Assembly: GCA_020249505.1 (NCBI GenBank)
Contig: JADCFN010000062.1
Location: 1 to 64,000 of the forward strand
DNA: 64,000 nt
DNA from: Roseomonas sp.
GTDB taxonomy: Bacteria; Pseudomonadota; Alphaproteobacteria; Acetobacterales; Acetobacteraceae
Direction: 5' to 3'
Under the pieces are notes generated by a model. The model was not told where the DNA came from. It saw only the letters and a list, made by a program, of their open reading frames with translations, and did no database searches. Shown one piece after another: positions 55,188 through 63,601 of this stretch. A program made the translations under genes and the position numbers. The stretch's first letter is position 1; every line of letters starts with the position of its first letter.

Positions 55188-56027
55188 TCAGCGGAAGAGA
55201 CCCAACAGCACCTGCGGCCCCTGATTGGCTAGGCCAAGGGTCTGGACCCCAAGCTGCTGGCGGACCTTCAGCGCCTCAAGCGTAGAACTTTCCCGTGCCA
55301 GATCGGCATCCACAAGGGCGCCAAGCCCGTTGCTCATGGCATCGGATTTCTTGCTGTTATAGGTGATCTGACTGTCAACGAAGGCCATGGAAGCGCCGAA
55401 CTGATTGAGCGCCTTGGAGATGGCAGCCTCCGCGATATCAAACGCGCCACCGCTATTAATGGAGGTTTGCGCCGCCGCAGCGTTTGTTGGCGCGGTTGCG
55501 GTCAGTTTAAGCGCACTCCCATCAACCGCTTCGATGGTGAAAAGGCCACCGGCTTCGTTCCGAATGGCGGTGATGTTACCCCCATTCGGGATAGCAGTAG
55601 ATACTGTGCTCAACAACGTCCGACCGTTATAAGTGGCGTCATCAACGAAACTTGCGACCTGTTTCGCCAAAAATGTATATTGTTCCGCGTAAGCAGTGCG
55701 CTGCTCAGAACTAATGGCCCCATCAGCCAAGCGGGTCAGCGTGGCGCGAAGCTGCTTCATGGTATCGGAAACAACCGAAAGCGCCGCAAAGGTCGTTTCC
55801 AGAATACCCTTTATCCCGCCCAATTGTTCATTGACGGCGACCACGCCCGCCACGTCGGATCTGACGGATTGCGCGACCGCAAAGGCCCCACCATCGTCGC
55901 GCGCGTCCGAAACACGGAAACCGGTCGAAACCCGCTTCTGCGTTGTGGACAACTGGTCGTTGGTGATGTTGAGGGACTGAAGCGCGATTAAGGATTGCGC
56001 ATTCGTATTGATCGAATTGAATAGCAT
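55188..56027 (-). CDS. Flagellin B
   Basis: A 279-residue flagellin closely similar to flagellin A in both terminal regions (RVSTGFRVSDARDDGGAFAV; ESSTLEALKVRQQLGVQTL, ending LLGLFR) and divergent in the centre. It probably arose by tandem duplication. It has its own terminator, so the two copies can be expressed separately. The leader (56028-56226) is unusually AT-rich, with several A/T runs. Confidence 0.95.
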   Translation of the reverse strand: MLFNSINTNAQSLIALQSLNITNDQLSTTQKRVSTGFRVSDARDDGGAFAVAQSVRSDVAGVVAVNEQLGGIKGILETTFAALSVVSDTMKQLRATLTRLADGAISSEQRTAYAEQYTFLAKQVASFVDDATYNGRTLLSTVSTAIPNGGNITAIRNEAGGLFTIEAVDGSALKLTATAPTNAAAAQTSINSGGAFDIAEAAISKALNQFGASMAFVDSQITYNSKKSDAMSNGLGALVDADLARESSTLEALKVRQQLGVQTLGLANQGPQVLLGLFR

Positions 56028-56172
56028 CGGAGTTTTTCCGTTTCCACGACGTTAGCCCCCCGGGAGACTTAACCGCCTTTTGTTCCACCGCGTTTTGCGA
56101 CGTAAACGAAATAAAGCCCGCAAAAGTTAATAAATCCTTAACGGCCCCGCGATTTTTTTTAACCGCGGTCAA

Positions 56173-56223
56173 TTTTTCTCAAAAAATCCTCTACGGGCAG
56201 GTGTAGTGCAGCCCGCCCTGCCC
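56173..56223 (-). terminator. Probable terminator of efp
   Basis: A 6-bp GGGCAG/CTGCCC stem (56195-56200 with 56218-56223) with a 17-base interior, followed on the minus strand by an A/G octamer and TTTTTT. It starts a few bases beyond the efp stop. Confidence 0.5.
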
Positions 56224-56226
56224 GCC

Positions 56227-56793
56227 TTACTTCGCCCTTTCGTAGTAGGTGCCATCCGCTGTCTTCACGACAATCTTCTCACCTGCCGTGATAAAGGGCG
56301 GCACCATCACCTTGACTCCATTGGAAAGCACCGCCGGCTTGTAGGAGGAAGAAGCGGTCTGGCCCTTTACCACCGGATCGGCTTCCACAATCTCAAGCGT
56401 CACGGTCTCGGGCAGGTCCATGGAAACTGGCTCACCTTCGATGAGCTTCACATTGACCGTCATGTTTTCCTGCAAATACGGCAGGCGTTCGCCCAGAATA
56501 TCCTTGGGCACCAGGGTCTGTTCGAAGGTTTCCGGGTCCATCAGGACCAGGTTTTCACCATCCTCATAGGAATAGGTGTATTCCTTATCCTCGGTGGTCA
56601 GGCGTTCCACCGTATCGGCGGTGCGCCAGCGCTGGTCCTTCTTGGCGCCGGACTTCACATTGCGCATTTCCACCTGGATCACGGCGGCGCCCTTGCCGGG
56701 GATCATGATGTTCTGCTTCAGAATGGTGTAGCGCTGGCCTTCAAATTCAATGACCATACCGGCGCGCATCTGGTTGGCTTGCATCTTCGCCAT
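56227..56793 (-). CDS. efp: Elongation factor P
   Basis: Relieves ribosome stalling at polyproline. Three beta-barrel domains in 188 residues. The tip lysine that is modified in many bacteria is Lys34 in MIPGKGAAV. The conserved C-terminal GVKVMVPPFITAGEKIVV contains the family signature. ATG 56793 is set by homology; the frame continues upstream to 56913 without family sequence. No epmA or epmB gene is present in the window. Confidence 0.96.
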   Translation of the reverse strand: MAKMQANQMRAGMVIEFEGQRYTILKQNIMIPGKGAAVIQVEMRNVKSGAKKDQRWRTADTVERLTTEDKEYTYSYEDGENLVLMDPETFEQTLVPKDILGERLPYLQENMTVNVKLIEGEPVSMDLPETVTLEIVEADPVVKGQTASSSYKPAVLSNGVKVMVPPFITAGEKIVVKTADGTYYERAK

Positions 56794-56957
56794 GGGGATA
56801 CCTGCATCTTGGCGGTTGAAACGGGGCCAGCCCGGGCGGGATGGCATTTGCGCGCGGGTATAGGGGCCAGTGCGGGGCGCGGCAAGCTTTGGGCCGATTT
56901 GCCATGCCGCCAAACCGATCTAGGCTGACCTGCAACGCCACGCGCAAGGATCAGGTC

Positions 56958-57971
56958 ATGGCTGCCGCCAGCCCCGCACCCGCTGCCCCTTACCCCGAAC
57001 CCCGAGAAACCACTTGGGTTGCGCAGGATTTTCGCTTCCATACCGGGGAGGTGATGCCGGAGCTTCGCCTGGGCTACCTGACCCTTGGTGATCCTTCGGG
57101 CATTCCCGTGCTGGTGCTGCATGGTTCGGCGGGGTCCGCGCGCAGCATGATCTCGCCGGGTTTTGCCGGGCAGCTTTTCGGGCCCGGCCAGGCTTTGGAT
57201 GCGGCAAAACACTATATTATTATCCCGGATGCGCTGGGGGCGGGGAAATCCTCCAAGCCATCGGATGGGCTGAAGGCTCGGTTTCCGCGCTTCAATTACG
57301 CCGATATCCTGCAAGCGCAGCACCGGCTGCTGACAGGAGGCCTCGGGATCAGCCATGTGCGGCTGGTCATCGGCAATTCCATGGGCGGCATGCTGGCCTG
57401 GCTTTGGGGCGTGACCCATCCGGATTTCATGGACGCGATCGTGCCCATGGCGGCCCAGCCCACCGCTATGTCCGGACGGAATTGGATGCTGCGGCGCCTG
57501 CTGATTGAAACAGTCCGGCGCGACCCTGCCTATGAGGGGGGGAATTATACTACCCAGCCGGCTTCCCTTTCACTCGCCTTCCTGTTTTTCAACGTCGCGA
57601 CCAATGGCGGGTCTCAGGCGCTGCAACAGGCGGCCCCGACTCGGGCGGCGGCGGATGCGCTGCTGGATCAGCGCCTGGCCCAGCCGGCAGCGGGGGACGC
57701 CAATGACCTTATCTATATGTATGAGGCATCGCGGGATTATGACCCGGAACCGCTGCTGGGGCGGATCAGGGCCAGGGTGCTGGCGATCAATTCCGCGGAT
57801 GATGAACGCAACCCGCATGAAACCGGGCTGATGGCCGCCGCCATGGCGCGCATCCCAAGTGCGCGGCTGCTACTGATACCGGGCAGTACGGAAACCGCCG
57901 GCCATGGCACCACCGGCCAGGCGCGGTTTTGGCGCGAAGAACTCGCGGCGTTTTTGAAATCCATTCCGTGA
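56958..57971 (+). CDS. Alpha/beta hydrolase, homoserine acetyltransferase (MetX)-like
   Basis: A 337-residue alpha/beta hydrolase close to the MetX fold. The nucleophile elbow is VIGNSMGGMLAW, the acid is in AINSADDERNPH, and the histidine is in ETAGHGTTGQ. It lacks the full MetX acetyl-CoA features I would expect, and such proteins are often esterases or hydrolases, so homoserine acetylation should not be assumed. It lies 25 bases before a Bug gene and appears to lead an operon with a Bug receptor and an Ldh_2 dehydrogenase. Confidence 0.85.
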   Translation: MAAASPAPAAPYPEPRETTWVAQDFRFHTGEVMPELRLGYLTLGDPSGIPVLVLHGSAGSARSMISPGFAGQLFGPGQALDAAKHYIIIPDALGAGKSSKPSDGLKARFPRFNYADILQAQHRLLTGGLGISHVRLVIGNSMGGMLAWLWGVTHPDFMDAIVPMAAQPTAMSGRNWMLRRLLIETVRRDPAYEGGNYTTQPASLSLAFLFFNVATNGGSQALQQAAPTRAAADALLDQRLAQPAAGDANDLIYMYEASRDYDPEPLLGRIRARVLAINSADDERNPHETGLMAAAMARIPSARLLLIPGSTETAGHGTTGQARFWREELAAFLKSIP

Positions 57972-57996
57972 AGACCAACAAACCGGGAGAAAAACC

Positions 57997-58968
57997 ATGC
58001 CATCACGTCGTCATATCCTGAGTGGGCTGGCCGCCCTGCCCTTGGCCGCACCGCGGCTTGCCCATGCCGCCTGGCCGGGGGATCGGCCGATTGAGATCAT
58101 CGTGCCCTTCCCGCCCGGTGGCGGGGTGGACACCATGGCGCGCATGATCCTGCCGGGGCTTCAGGCGCAGCTGCCGGGCGCGCGCTTTGTCGTGGTGAAC
58201 AGGGCCGGTGCTGGCGGGCAGCTTGGCTGGGAAGTGGCCTTCGCTGCCGCGCCCGATGGCTATACCCTGGCCGCGACATCCGTGCCGGCCTTGGTGACCT
58301 ATCCCATGGAACGGCAAACCAGATACCGGGCGCTTGATTTCACCTTCATCGCCAATGTGGTGGATGATCCGGGCGGGCTATTCGTCGCGGCCAATTCGCC
58401 GCTGCGGGATTTGCGGGACCTGATCGCGGCGGCCAAGGCGCGGCCCGGGCAAATCTCCTATGGCAGCACCGGCATTGGTTCGGATGATCATTTGCTGGTC
58501 ATCGCCTTTGAGGAAATGGCCGGCGTGCCGCCGATGACCCATGCGCCCTTCAACGGCATGGCGCCGCTTTCGACCGCGCTACTGGGCGGGCATTTGCAGG
58601 TGGGCGCCTTCAACATGAGCGAGAGCCTGGCCCTGCTGCGCGATGGCAAGATCAGGTCCCTCGGCCAGGCGGCAGCAATACGCTGGGCCGGCACGCCAGA
58701 TGTCCCAACCTTCGGGGAGCAAGGCTATCGGCTGGTGAGTGGGGCAACGCGCGGCGTGGTGGCGCCACCGGGCTTGCCGGCAGAAATCCGCACTCGGCTG
58801 GAAGCGGCCTTCCGCGCGGCGCTGTCTGATCCGAATTTCATCAGGGAGGCGGAAAGGCTTGGCCTGCCGCTGGCACCGCTGATCGGCGATGCCTATCGCG
58901 CCGAAGTGGAGCGTAATGAGAAGGAATTGCGCGGCCTGTGGCAGCGCCGCCCCTGGAGGGAATCATGA
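57997..58968 (+). CDS. Bug family (TTT-type) periplasmic substrate-binding protein 4
   Basis: A 323-residue receptor. The signal peptide has SRRHILSGLAALPLA and cleaves near AHAAW. Family blocks are RPIEIIVPFPPGGGVDTMAR, NRAGAGGQLGWEVAF and YGSTGIGSDDHLLVIAFEEM. Its stop overlaps the following dehydrogenase by four bases, so it is coupled to an oxidoreductase, unlike the other three Bug genes in the window. A 2-hydroxy acid ligand is inferred from this neighbour. Confidence 0.93.
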   Translation: MPSRRHILSGLAALPLAAPRLAHAAWPGDRPIEIIVPFPPGGGVDTMARMILPGLQAQLPGARFVVVNRAGAGGQLGWEVAFAAAPDGYTLAATSVPALVTYPMERQTRYRALDFTFIANVVDDPGGLFVAANSPLRDLRDLIAAAKARPGQISYGSTGIGSDDHLLVIAFEEMAGVPPMTHAPFNGMAPLSTALLGGHLQVGAFNMSESLALLRDGKIRSLGQAAAIRWAGTPDVPTFGEQGYRLVSGATRGVVAPPGLPAEIRTRLEAAFRAALSDPNFIREAERLGLPLAPLIGDAYRAEVERNEKELRGLWQRRPWRES

Positions 58969-60053
58969 AAGCCGCCCCGATGCTCCGCGTTGATCCCGCT
59001 GCCTTGCGCGGCCTGGTGCATGCCATGATCCGCGCCGGCGGCAGCGCAGAAGATGAAGCGGCGATGGTCACGGATCATTTGCTGGAATCAAACCTGCAAG
59101 GCCATGACAGCCACGGCATCATGCTGCTGGTGCGCTATGTGGAAAATCTCCGCGCTGGGAAGCTTCATGCCGGCGCCATGCCGGAAGCGGTGCGCCAGGA
59201 TGCATCGCTTGCCGTGTTTGACGGCAAGATGGGCTATGGCCAGCGCATTGGGCGCATCACGATGGAATGGGCAATCAATGCCGCGCGCCAGCATGGGCAT
59301 GCGGTGATGGCGCTCAAGAACGTGCATCATCTGGGGCGCATCGGATCCTACGGCGAACAGGCGGCGCGGGCAGGGATGATTTCGGTCCATTTCGTCAATG
59401 GTGTTTCCGGCCCCGGTGCGGTGGCGCCCTTTGGTGGGAGCGATGGGCGCATGTCCACCAATCCGGTCTGCGTCGCGGTGCCGGCGGTGGCGGAAGGTGA
59501 ACACCCGCTGATCCTGGATTTCGCCACGGCGGCCATCGCGCTTGGCAAATGCCGCGTTGCCTTCAATGCCGGCAAGCCAGTGCCGGATGGCGCTTTGGTG
59601 GATGCCAAGGGCCAGCCCACCAATGATCCGGGTGTGCTGTATCGGGACCAACCGCGCGGCGCCTTGCTGCCTTTTGGTGGGCATAAGGGTTATGGGCTGG
59701 CGCTGATGTGCGAAATCCTGGCCGGCGCGCTGATTGGTGGTGTCACCGCCTCGCCGCATCATCATAAGGATGGCAGCATCGTCAATGGCTGGCTTGCCTT
59801 TGTGATTGACCCCGCGCGCTTTGGCGATTTGGCTGCCTTCCGGTCCGAAATGGCGGCGGTGATCGCGCATGTGAAGGCATCTCCGCCTGCTGATCCTGAC
59901 CAACCCGTGCTGGTTGCCGGTGAGAAGGAAAGGGCGACGCGCGCCGCACGGCTGGCGGGCGGCATTCCGGTGGATGCCACTACCTGGGATATTCTGGCGG
60001 ACACCGCGCGTAGCCTTGGCATCAATGCCATCCCGACGCCGGGCGTGTTTTAG
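58965..60053 (+). CDS. Ldh_2 family NAD(P)-dependent 2-hydroxyacid dehydrogenase
   Basis: A 362-residue oxidoreductase of the malate/L-lactate/ureidoglycolate/sulfolactate dehydrogenase superfamily. Signatures are NLQGHDSHGIMLL, KNVHHLGRIGSYGEQA with the catalytic-region histidine, and LLPFGGHKGYGLALM. A TGGAGGG site lies before ATG 58965, which overlaps the Bug stop. Exact substrate is open: malate, lactate, ureidoglycolate, 2,3-diketogulonate or sulfolactate types share these motifs. Confidence 0.92.
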   Translation: MKAAPMLRVDPAALRGLVHAMIRAGGSAEDEAAMVTDHLLESNLQGHDSHGIMLLVRYVENLRAGKLHAGAMPEAVRQDASLAVFDGKMGYGQRIGRITMEWAINAARQHGHAVMALKNVHHLGRIGSYGEQAARAGMISVHFVNGVSGPGAVAPFGGSDGRMSTNPVCVAVPAVAEGEHPLILDFATAAIALGKCRVAFNAGKPVPDGALVDAKGQPTNDPGVLYRDQPRGALLPFGGHKGYGLALMCEILAGALIGGVTASPHHHKDGSIVNGWLAFVIDPARFGDLAAFRSEMAAVIAHVKASPPADPDQPVLVAGEKERATRAARLAGGIPVDATTWDILADTARSLGINAIPTPGVF

Positions 60054-60056
60054 GCG

Positions 60057-60788
60057 GTGCTGCGCCTTCTGCTGCTTGCGCTGAGTCTTTTCAGCACGGG
60101 GGCTTTTGCGCAGGCGCCTGATTGGCGTACCGCCGCGCCGCCCTTGCCGCTGACTGCGCCGATTACACCGATGACGGCTGCGGTTTCCATCGGTGGCACT
60201 GCCTGGGGCCCGTGGCGCAAGCTCTGCCGCGAGCAATGGGAAAGGCTGGACCGTACACCGCGCCGCGATTGCCTGAATGTGGCCGCGGTGGAACGCGATG
60301 CTCCGGCGCGCGCAACCCGCATCAGCTTGGCGCCGGAGGTGTTGCGCGGCGAAAGGCTTGCCGTGCTACGGCGCGATGATGGCCCCATCATCAGCTTTAC
60401 GCATGAACCGCCCGATGCGGCGCGTGATGGTGCACTTGCCCCCTGGCGGCGGCATTTCGAAAGCTGGAGCCTAACGGCGCGGCGCATCCAGCCCGGCGCC
60501 ACTTTCAATCTGCCGGTGCCCGATAGCCCGCGAGGCGTCACCTGCCGCCCGGAAGGTCTTTCGCGCATTGGTGCGCGGCAGGTGCTGGTCGCGATATGCG
60601 CGGTGGAATTGGCCGGCGGGCTTGGCAATACCGGCCAGGAAGCGCGGATTGCGATGGTGGGGCGGATTGCGATTGATGTGCCAACCGGCATGATTACGGC
60701 CCAAGGCTATGCAAGCCGGATCGAAACTTTTCGTGGCGGACAGTCCAATGGCGTGGTGATCACTGCGGCGCGCAACGGCCTGGAATAG
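60057..60788 (+). CDS. Secreted hypothetical protein
   Basis: A 243-residue protein starting at GTG 60057, three bases after the Ldh_2 stop. The N-terminus is a clear Sec signal peptide (LRLLLLALSLFSTGAFAQA). The mature part has three or four cysteines and a basic character and no motif I recognise. Placement suggests it is translated with the hydrolase-Bug-dehydrogenase operon, though its relation to that pathway is unknown. Confidence 0.72.
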   Translation: MLRLLLLALSLFSTGAFAQAPDWRTAAPPLPLTAPITPMTAAVSIGGTAWGPWRKLCREQWERLDRTPRRDCLNVAAVERDAPARATRISLAPEVLRGERLAVLRRDDGPIISFTHEPPDAARDGALAPWRRHFESWSLTARRIQPGATFNLPVPDSPRGVTCRPEGLSRIGARQVLVAICAVELAGGLGNTGQEARIAMVGRIAIDVPTGMITAQGYASRIETFRGGQSNGVVITAARNGLE

Positions 60789-60826
60789 TGCGGCCCGCGT
60801 TATTTTCGCTTATTTTAAGGAAAAAC

Positions 60827-60855
60827 TTGCGATTGACCTGGGAAAGGCCCATATG
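60827..60855 (+). promoter_or_regulatory. Possible cspA promoter
   Basis: TTGCGA (60827-60832), a 17-base spacer and CATATG (60850-60855) would start transcription near 60862, giving a leader of about 155 bases before cspA. The -10 match is poor and the call is by eye. Confidence 0.3.
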
Positions 60856-61018
60856 GCGCTTGTCACCTCGTCCGGTTTGGGCGTTTCGGCCCGGCCCCAT
60901 GAAGGTTTGGCGAGTATCCTCAAACCTGCTTCCCGTGCCTTCCCATGGTTGGGCTGTAGCGATGGTCGGCCCGTAGCGCGATCCCGCGCGACGGAGTTTC
61001 TCAACCGGAGTAAACAGC

Positions 61019-61225
61019 ATGGCAACCGGCACTGTAAAATGGTTCAACGCCACCAAGGGTTATGGCTTCATCCAACCCGATGATGGCAGCAAGGACGTCT
61101 TCGTCCATGTCAGCGATGTCCAGCGTTCTGGCCTGCAAGGCCTGAATGAAGGCGACAAGATTGATTTTGAATTGCAGAAGGGCCAGCAGGGCAAGATCTC
61201 TGCCGGCAATCTGCGCAAGATCTGA
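61019..61225 (+). CDS. cspA: Cold shock protein
   Basis: A 68-residue single cold-shock domain that binds single-stranded nucleic acid and acts as an RNA chaperone. RNP-1 is KGYGFIQPD and RNP-2 is VFVHVS. A CGGAG site lies upstream of the ATG. The 230-base gap before it (60789-61018) has no gene and probably holds a long leader, as in other csp genes. Two terminators follow. Confidence 0.96.
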   Translation: MATGTVKWFNATKGYGFIQPDDGSKDVFVHVSDVQRSGLQGLNEGDKIDFELQKGQQGKISAGNLRKI

Positions 61226-61236
61226 TCTGAAAATAT

Positions 61237-61261
61237 GGCGCTTTCGGGCGCCGTAGTTTTT
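61237..61261 (+). terminator. First cspA terminator
   Basis: A perfect 5-bp stem GGCGC-TTTCGG-GCGCC followed by GTAGTTTTT, 11 bases after the cspA stop. Confidence 0.6.
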
Positions 61262-61266
61262 GGGGG

Positions 61267-61297
61267 CGGGGCGGCGATTGCTGCCCCGTTTTCTTTT
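61267..61297 (+). terminator. Second cspA terminator
   Basis: A 9-bp stem with one G-T pair (CGGGGCGGC-GATT-GCTGCCCCG) followed by TTTTCTTTT. A strong rho-independent terminator in tandem with the first. Confidence 0.8.
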
Positions 61298-61315
61298 CGT
61301 ATCTGGAGAAGCGGC

Positions 61316-61504
61316 ATGGCGCGCAAACCGAATTATGGGCAAAACCGGGCCGATGTGAACCGCGCCAAGCAGGCGCGCAAGGAAGCGAAGCTGGAAGCGC
61401 TGAAGGAAGCGGTGGCGCGGCGCAAATCGGGCGAAGATCCGCAGGATGCCGAAGCTGATCCCAGCGAAGATGCAAAGACTAAAGGAGAACACCATGGCCA
61501 ATAA
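61316..61504 (+). CDS. Small charged hypothetical protein
   Basis: A 62-residue protein with a strongly basic, helical first half (RADVNRAKQARKEAKLEALK) and an acidic second half (EDPQDAEADPSEDAK). CTGGAGAAG precedes the ATG. Not recognised as a named family. Its end overlaps the start of the next small gene by 11 bases, so the pair is translationally coupled. Confidence 0.65.
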   Translation: MARKPNYGQNRADVNRAKQARKEAKLEALKEAVARRKSGEDPQDAEADPSEDAKTKGEHHGQ

Positions 61505-61724
61505 GCCAGGAACCCAAGCACGCTTTGTGCTTTTTGATGTGATTTATGAGGATGGCAGCCGCCGTTCCAACCGCAAGGTACCGGCGGAATTGCTCGGTGG
61601 GCTTGATGGTGATCTGCCCGCACGCAAGGAAATTGAAGCGCAGGACAATGAGATCGCGAAGGCATCCGGCAAGTCTGCACTGCCCATCGCGTCCCTGCAG
61701 CGTGCCGGCGGCAAGAAGCGTTAG
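61494..61724 (+). CDS. Small hypothetical protein
   Basis: A 76-residue protein with an N-terminal beta-rich part (ARFVLFDVIYEDGSRRSNRKV) and a helical, charged C-terminus ending in GGKKR. A strong AAAGGAGAA site lies just before ATG 61494, supporting translation. Function unknown; coupled to the preceding 62-residue gene. Confidence 0.72.
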   Translation: MANKPGTQARFVLFDVIYEDGSRRSNRKVPAELLGGLDGDLPARKEIEAQDNEIAKASGKSALPIASLQRAGGKKR

Positions 61725-61876
61725 GCCCGCGACCTAAAGCGCAATAGCAGCGTTACCATAAGGCTTAGATACCCGAAGCCCTGCCTTGCCGCTTGGTTGC
61801 ACGCATGCAAGATAGGCGCTGACGACAAACGCAGGCTCTGCGCCGCATTTGTTTGACCTATCGGGGATGATCTGTG

Positions 61877-62350
61877 ATGCCGACTGATGCCGAACTTCTG
61901 TCCCGCCTGACTGCCCTTGGCCATGCCCTGCCGGCGGCGGCCAAACCTGTGGCAGAATTCATCCTGTGGCGGCGTGAGGGCAACCTGATCTTCCTCGCCG
62001 GCCAGATCTGCGAACGCAACGGTGTGCCCTACCCCACCGGAGTCTATGGGAAGGATGTTGACCTGGCGACCGCGCGCGCAGGCGGGCTGGCGATTGGCTT
62101 ACAACTACTTTCCACCCTGCGCACAGCGCTTGACGGCGACCTTGGCCGCGTCCGCCAGGTGGTGATGGTGCGTGGCTTCGTCACCGCGGCACCCGGCATG
62201 GGCGACTATCCCAAGGTGATCAACGCCTGTTCCGAGCTGTTCATCGCGCTCTGGGGCGAGAATGGCCGGCATGCACGGACCTCAATCGGCGTGGCGCAAC
62301 TGCCTCTGGATGCAACCGTCGAAATTGACGCGGTGTTCGCAGTCGATTGA
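61877..62350 (+). CDS. RidA/YjgF family protein
   Basis: A 157-residue RidA-like protein. RidA hydrolyses reactive enamine/imine intermediates from PLP enzymes. The subunit fold signs are LIFLAGQICERNGV, a long middle helix, and VMVRGFVTAAPGMGDYPKVINACSELF, with ARTSIGVAQLPLDATVEIDAV at the end carrying the R-x-x-x-G-V-x-x-L-P pattern. It is longer than E. coli RidA (128) at the N-terminus, as in the RidA-like subgroup. GTG 61874 overlaps as an alternative start. Confidence 0.9.
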   Translation: MPTDAELLSRLTALGHALPAAAKPVAEFILWRREGNLIFLAGQICERNGVPYPTGVYGKDVDLATARAGGLAIGLQLLSTLRTALDGDLGRVRQVVMVRGFVTAAPGMGDYPKVINACSELFIALWGENGRHARTSIGVAQLPLDATVEIDAVFAVD

Positions 62351-62407
62351 GTGCCACCCAGTGGTGGAGGCTTCCGGCGTGAAGCTGGCATAGCGTAAAG
62401 ATCGCAC

Positions 62408-63559
62408 GTGGAACCGCTTGCACTTTACATCCATTGGCCGTTTTGCGCGGCCAAATGCCCTTATTGTGACTTCAATTCCCATGTCCGTGACAGGGTGGAT
62501 GAGGCACGCTTTCGCGCGGGCTTGCAGCGCGAATTGGCACATGAAGCGGGGCTGATCGGTCGCCGGCCGCTGGCGAGCATTTTCTTCGGCGGCGGCACGC
62601 CAAGCCTGATGTCACCCGAAACCGTCGCAGCCTTGATCGAGGATGCAACACGTTTTTTCGACCCGCTGCCCGATATTGAAGTCACCTTGGAAGCCAACCC
62701 CACCAGTGTTGAAGCCGCGAAGCTCGCGGCGTTTCGTGACGCCGGTGTCAATCGCGCGAGCCTTGGCGTACAATCGCTCAATGCGGAGGCCCTGGGCTTT
62801 CTGGGCCGCCGCCATGATGTGCCGCAGGCGATTGCCGCCTTGGAAGCTGCGCGCGGCATCTTCCCCCGGCTTTCCTTTGATTTGATCTATGCACGGCCCG
62901 GCCAGCAGGAAGCCGCCTGGCGGGCGGAACTGCGTCAGGCCTTGGCGCTCGCCGCCGATCATCTCTCGCTTTATCAGCTGACGATTGAACCCGGCACGCA
63001 GTTTGAAACGCTGTATCGCCGGGGTGCCTTTGCGTTGCCGGCGGAAGATGATGCGGCGCGGCTTTACTTGGCCACTGCGGAAGAAGCGGCACGCTTTGGC
63101 CTCAAATCCTATGAGATCAGCAATTATGCCAAAGCGGGTGCGGAAAGCCGGCATAATTTGGCTTATTGGCGCTATGGCGATTACCTCGGTATCGGCGCTG
63201 GGGCGCATCAGCGCGTGCTGCGTGAAGGCAGCATTCAGGCCACGCGCCGCCATCGCGCGCCAGAGGAATGGCTGCGCCTGGTGGAAGCCCAAGGCCATGC
63301 GGCGGTGGATGTGGAAACGCTAAGCCCCGTGGAAGTGGGGCGGGAAGCCATGCTGATGGGGCTCCGGCTGACGGAAGGCATAGACCCCAAGCGAATCGAA
63401 GCCCGCGCCGGGCTTGCCTTTGCCGAGGTGGTGGACCCCGCCATGCTGGCTGCTTGTTTGGATGAGGATTACCTATTTTTGCGCGAAAATGGCCGGCTTT
63501 GCGCAACTGAGGAGGGGCTTTTGCGGCTCGATGCCATGCTGCCGCTGCTGCTGCGCTGA
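62408..63559 (+). CDS. hemW: Heme chaperone / radical SAM protein HemW
   Basis: A 383-residue radical SAM protein, formerly annotated as oxygen-independent coproporphyrinogen oxidase. The 4Fe-4S motif is PFCAAKCPYCDFNSH (CxxxCxxC). Later blocks FFGGGTPSLM, VTLEANPTSVE, RASLGVQSLN and YEISNYAKAGAESRHNLAYW match HemW. GTG 62408 is the start. It inserts heme in proteins such as respiratory enzymes. In many alphaproteobacteria it follows rdgB; here it follows a RidA-like gene. Confidence 0.93.
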   Translation: MEPLALYIHWPFCAAKCPYCDFNSHVRDRVDEARFRAGLQRELAHEAGLIGRRPLASIFFGGGTPSLMSPETVAALIEDATRFFDPLPDIEVTLEANPTSVEAAKLAAFRDAGVNRASLGVQSLNAEALGFLGRRHDVPQAIAALEAARGIFPRLSFDLIYARPGQQEAAWRAELRQALALAADHLSLYQLTIEPGTQFETLYRRGAFALPAEDDAARLYLATAEEAARFGLKSYEISNYAKAGAESRHNLAYWRYGDYLGIGAGAHQRVLREGSIQATRRHRAPEEWLRLVEAQGHAAVDVETLSPVEVGREAMLMGLRLTEGIDPKRIEARAGLAFAEVVDPAMLAACLDEDYLFLRENGRLCATEEGLLRLDAMLPLLLR

Positions 63560-63601
63560 TAATCCTTGATCCTTCCTGAAGAAGCCGTAAAAATATGGTT
63601 G

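Noticed and set aside
56958-57971. metX assignment for the alpha/beta hydrolase
   Set aside because: The triad is visible, but MetX-specific acyl-CoA features are not clear and the neighbours suggest ester or acid catabolism; no metW follows.
59088-60236. 382-codon minus-strand frame
   Set aside because: Antisense to the Ldh_2 dehydrogenase, whose motifs are clear on the plus strand.
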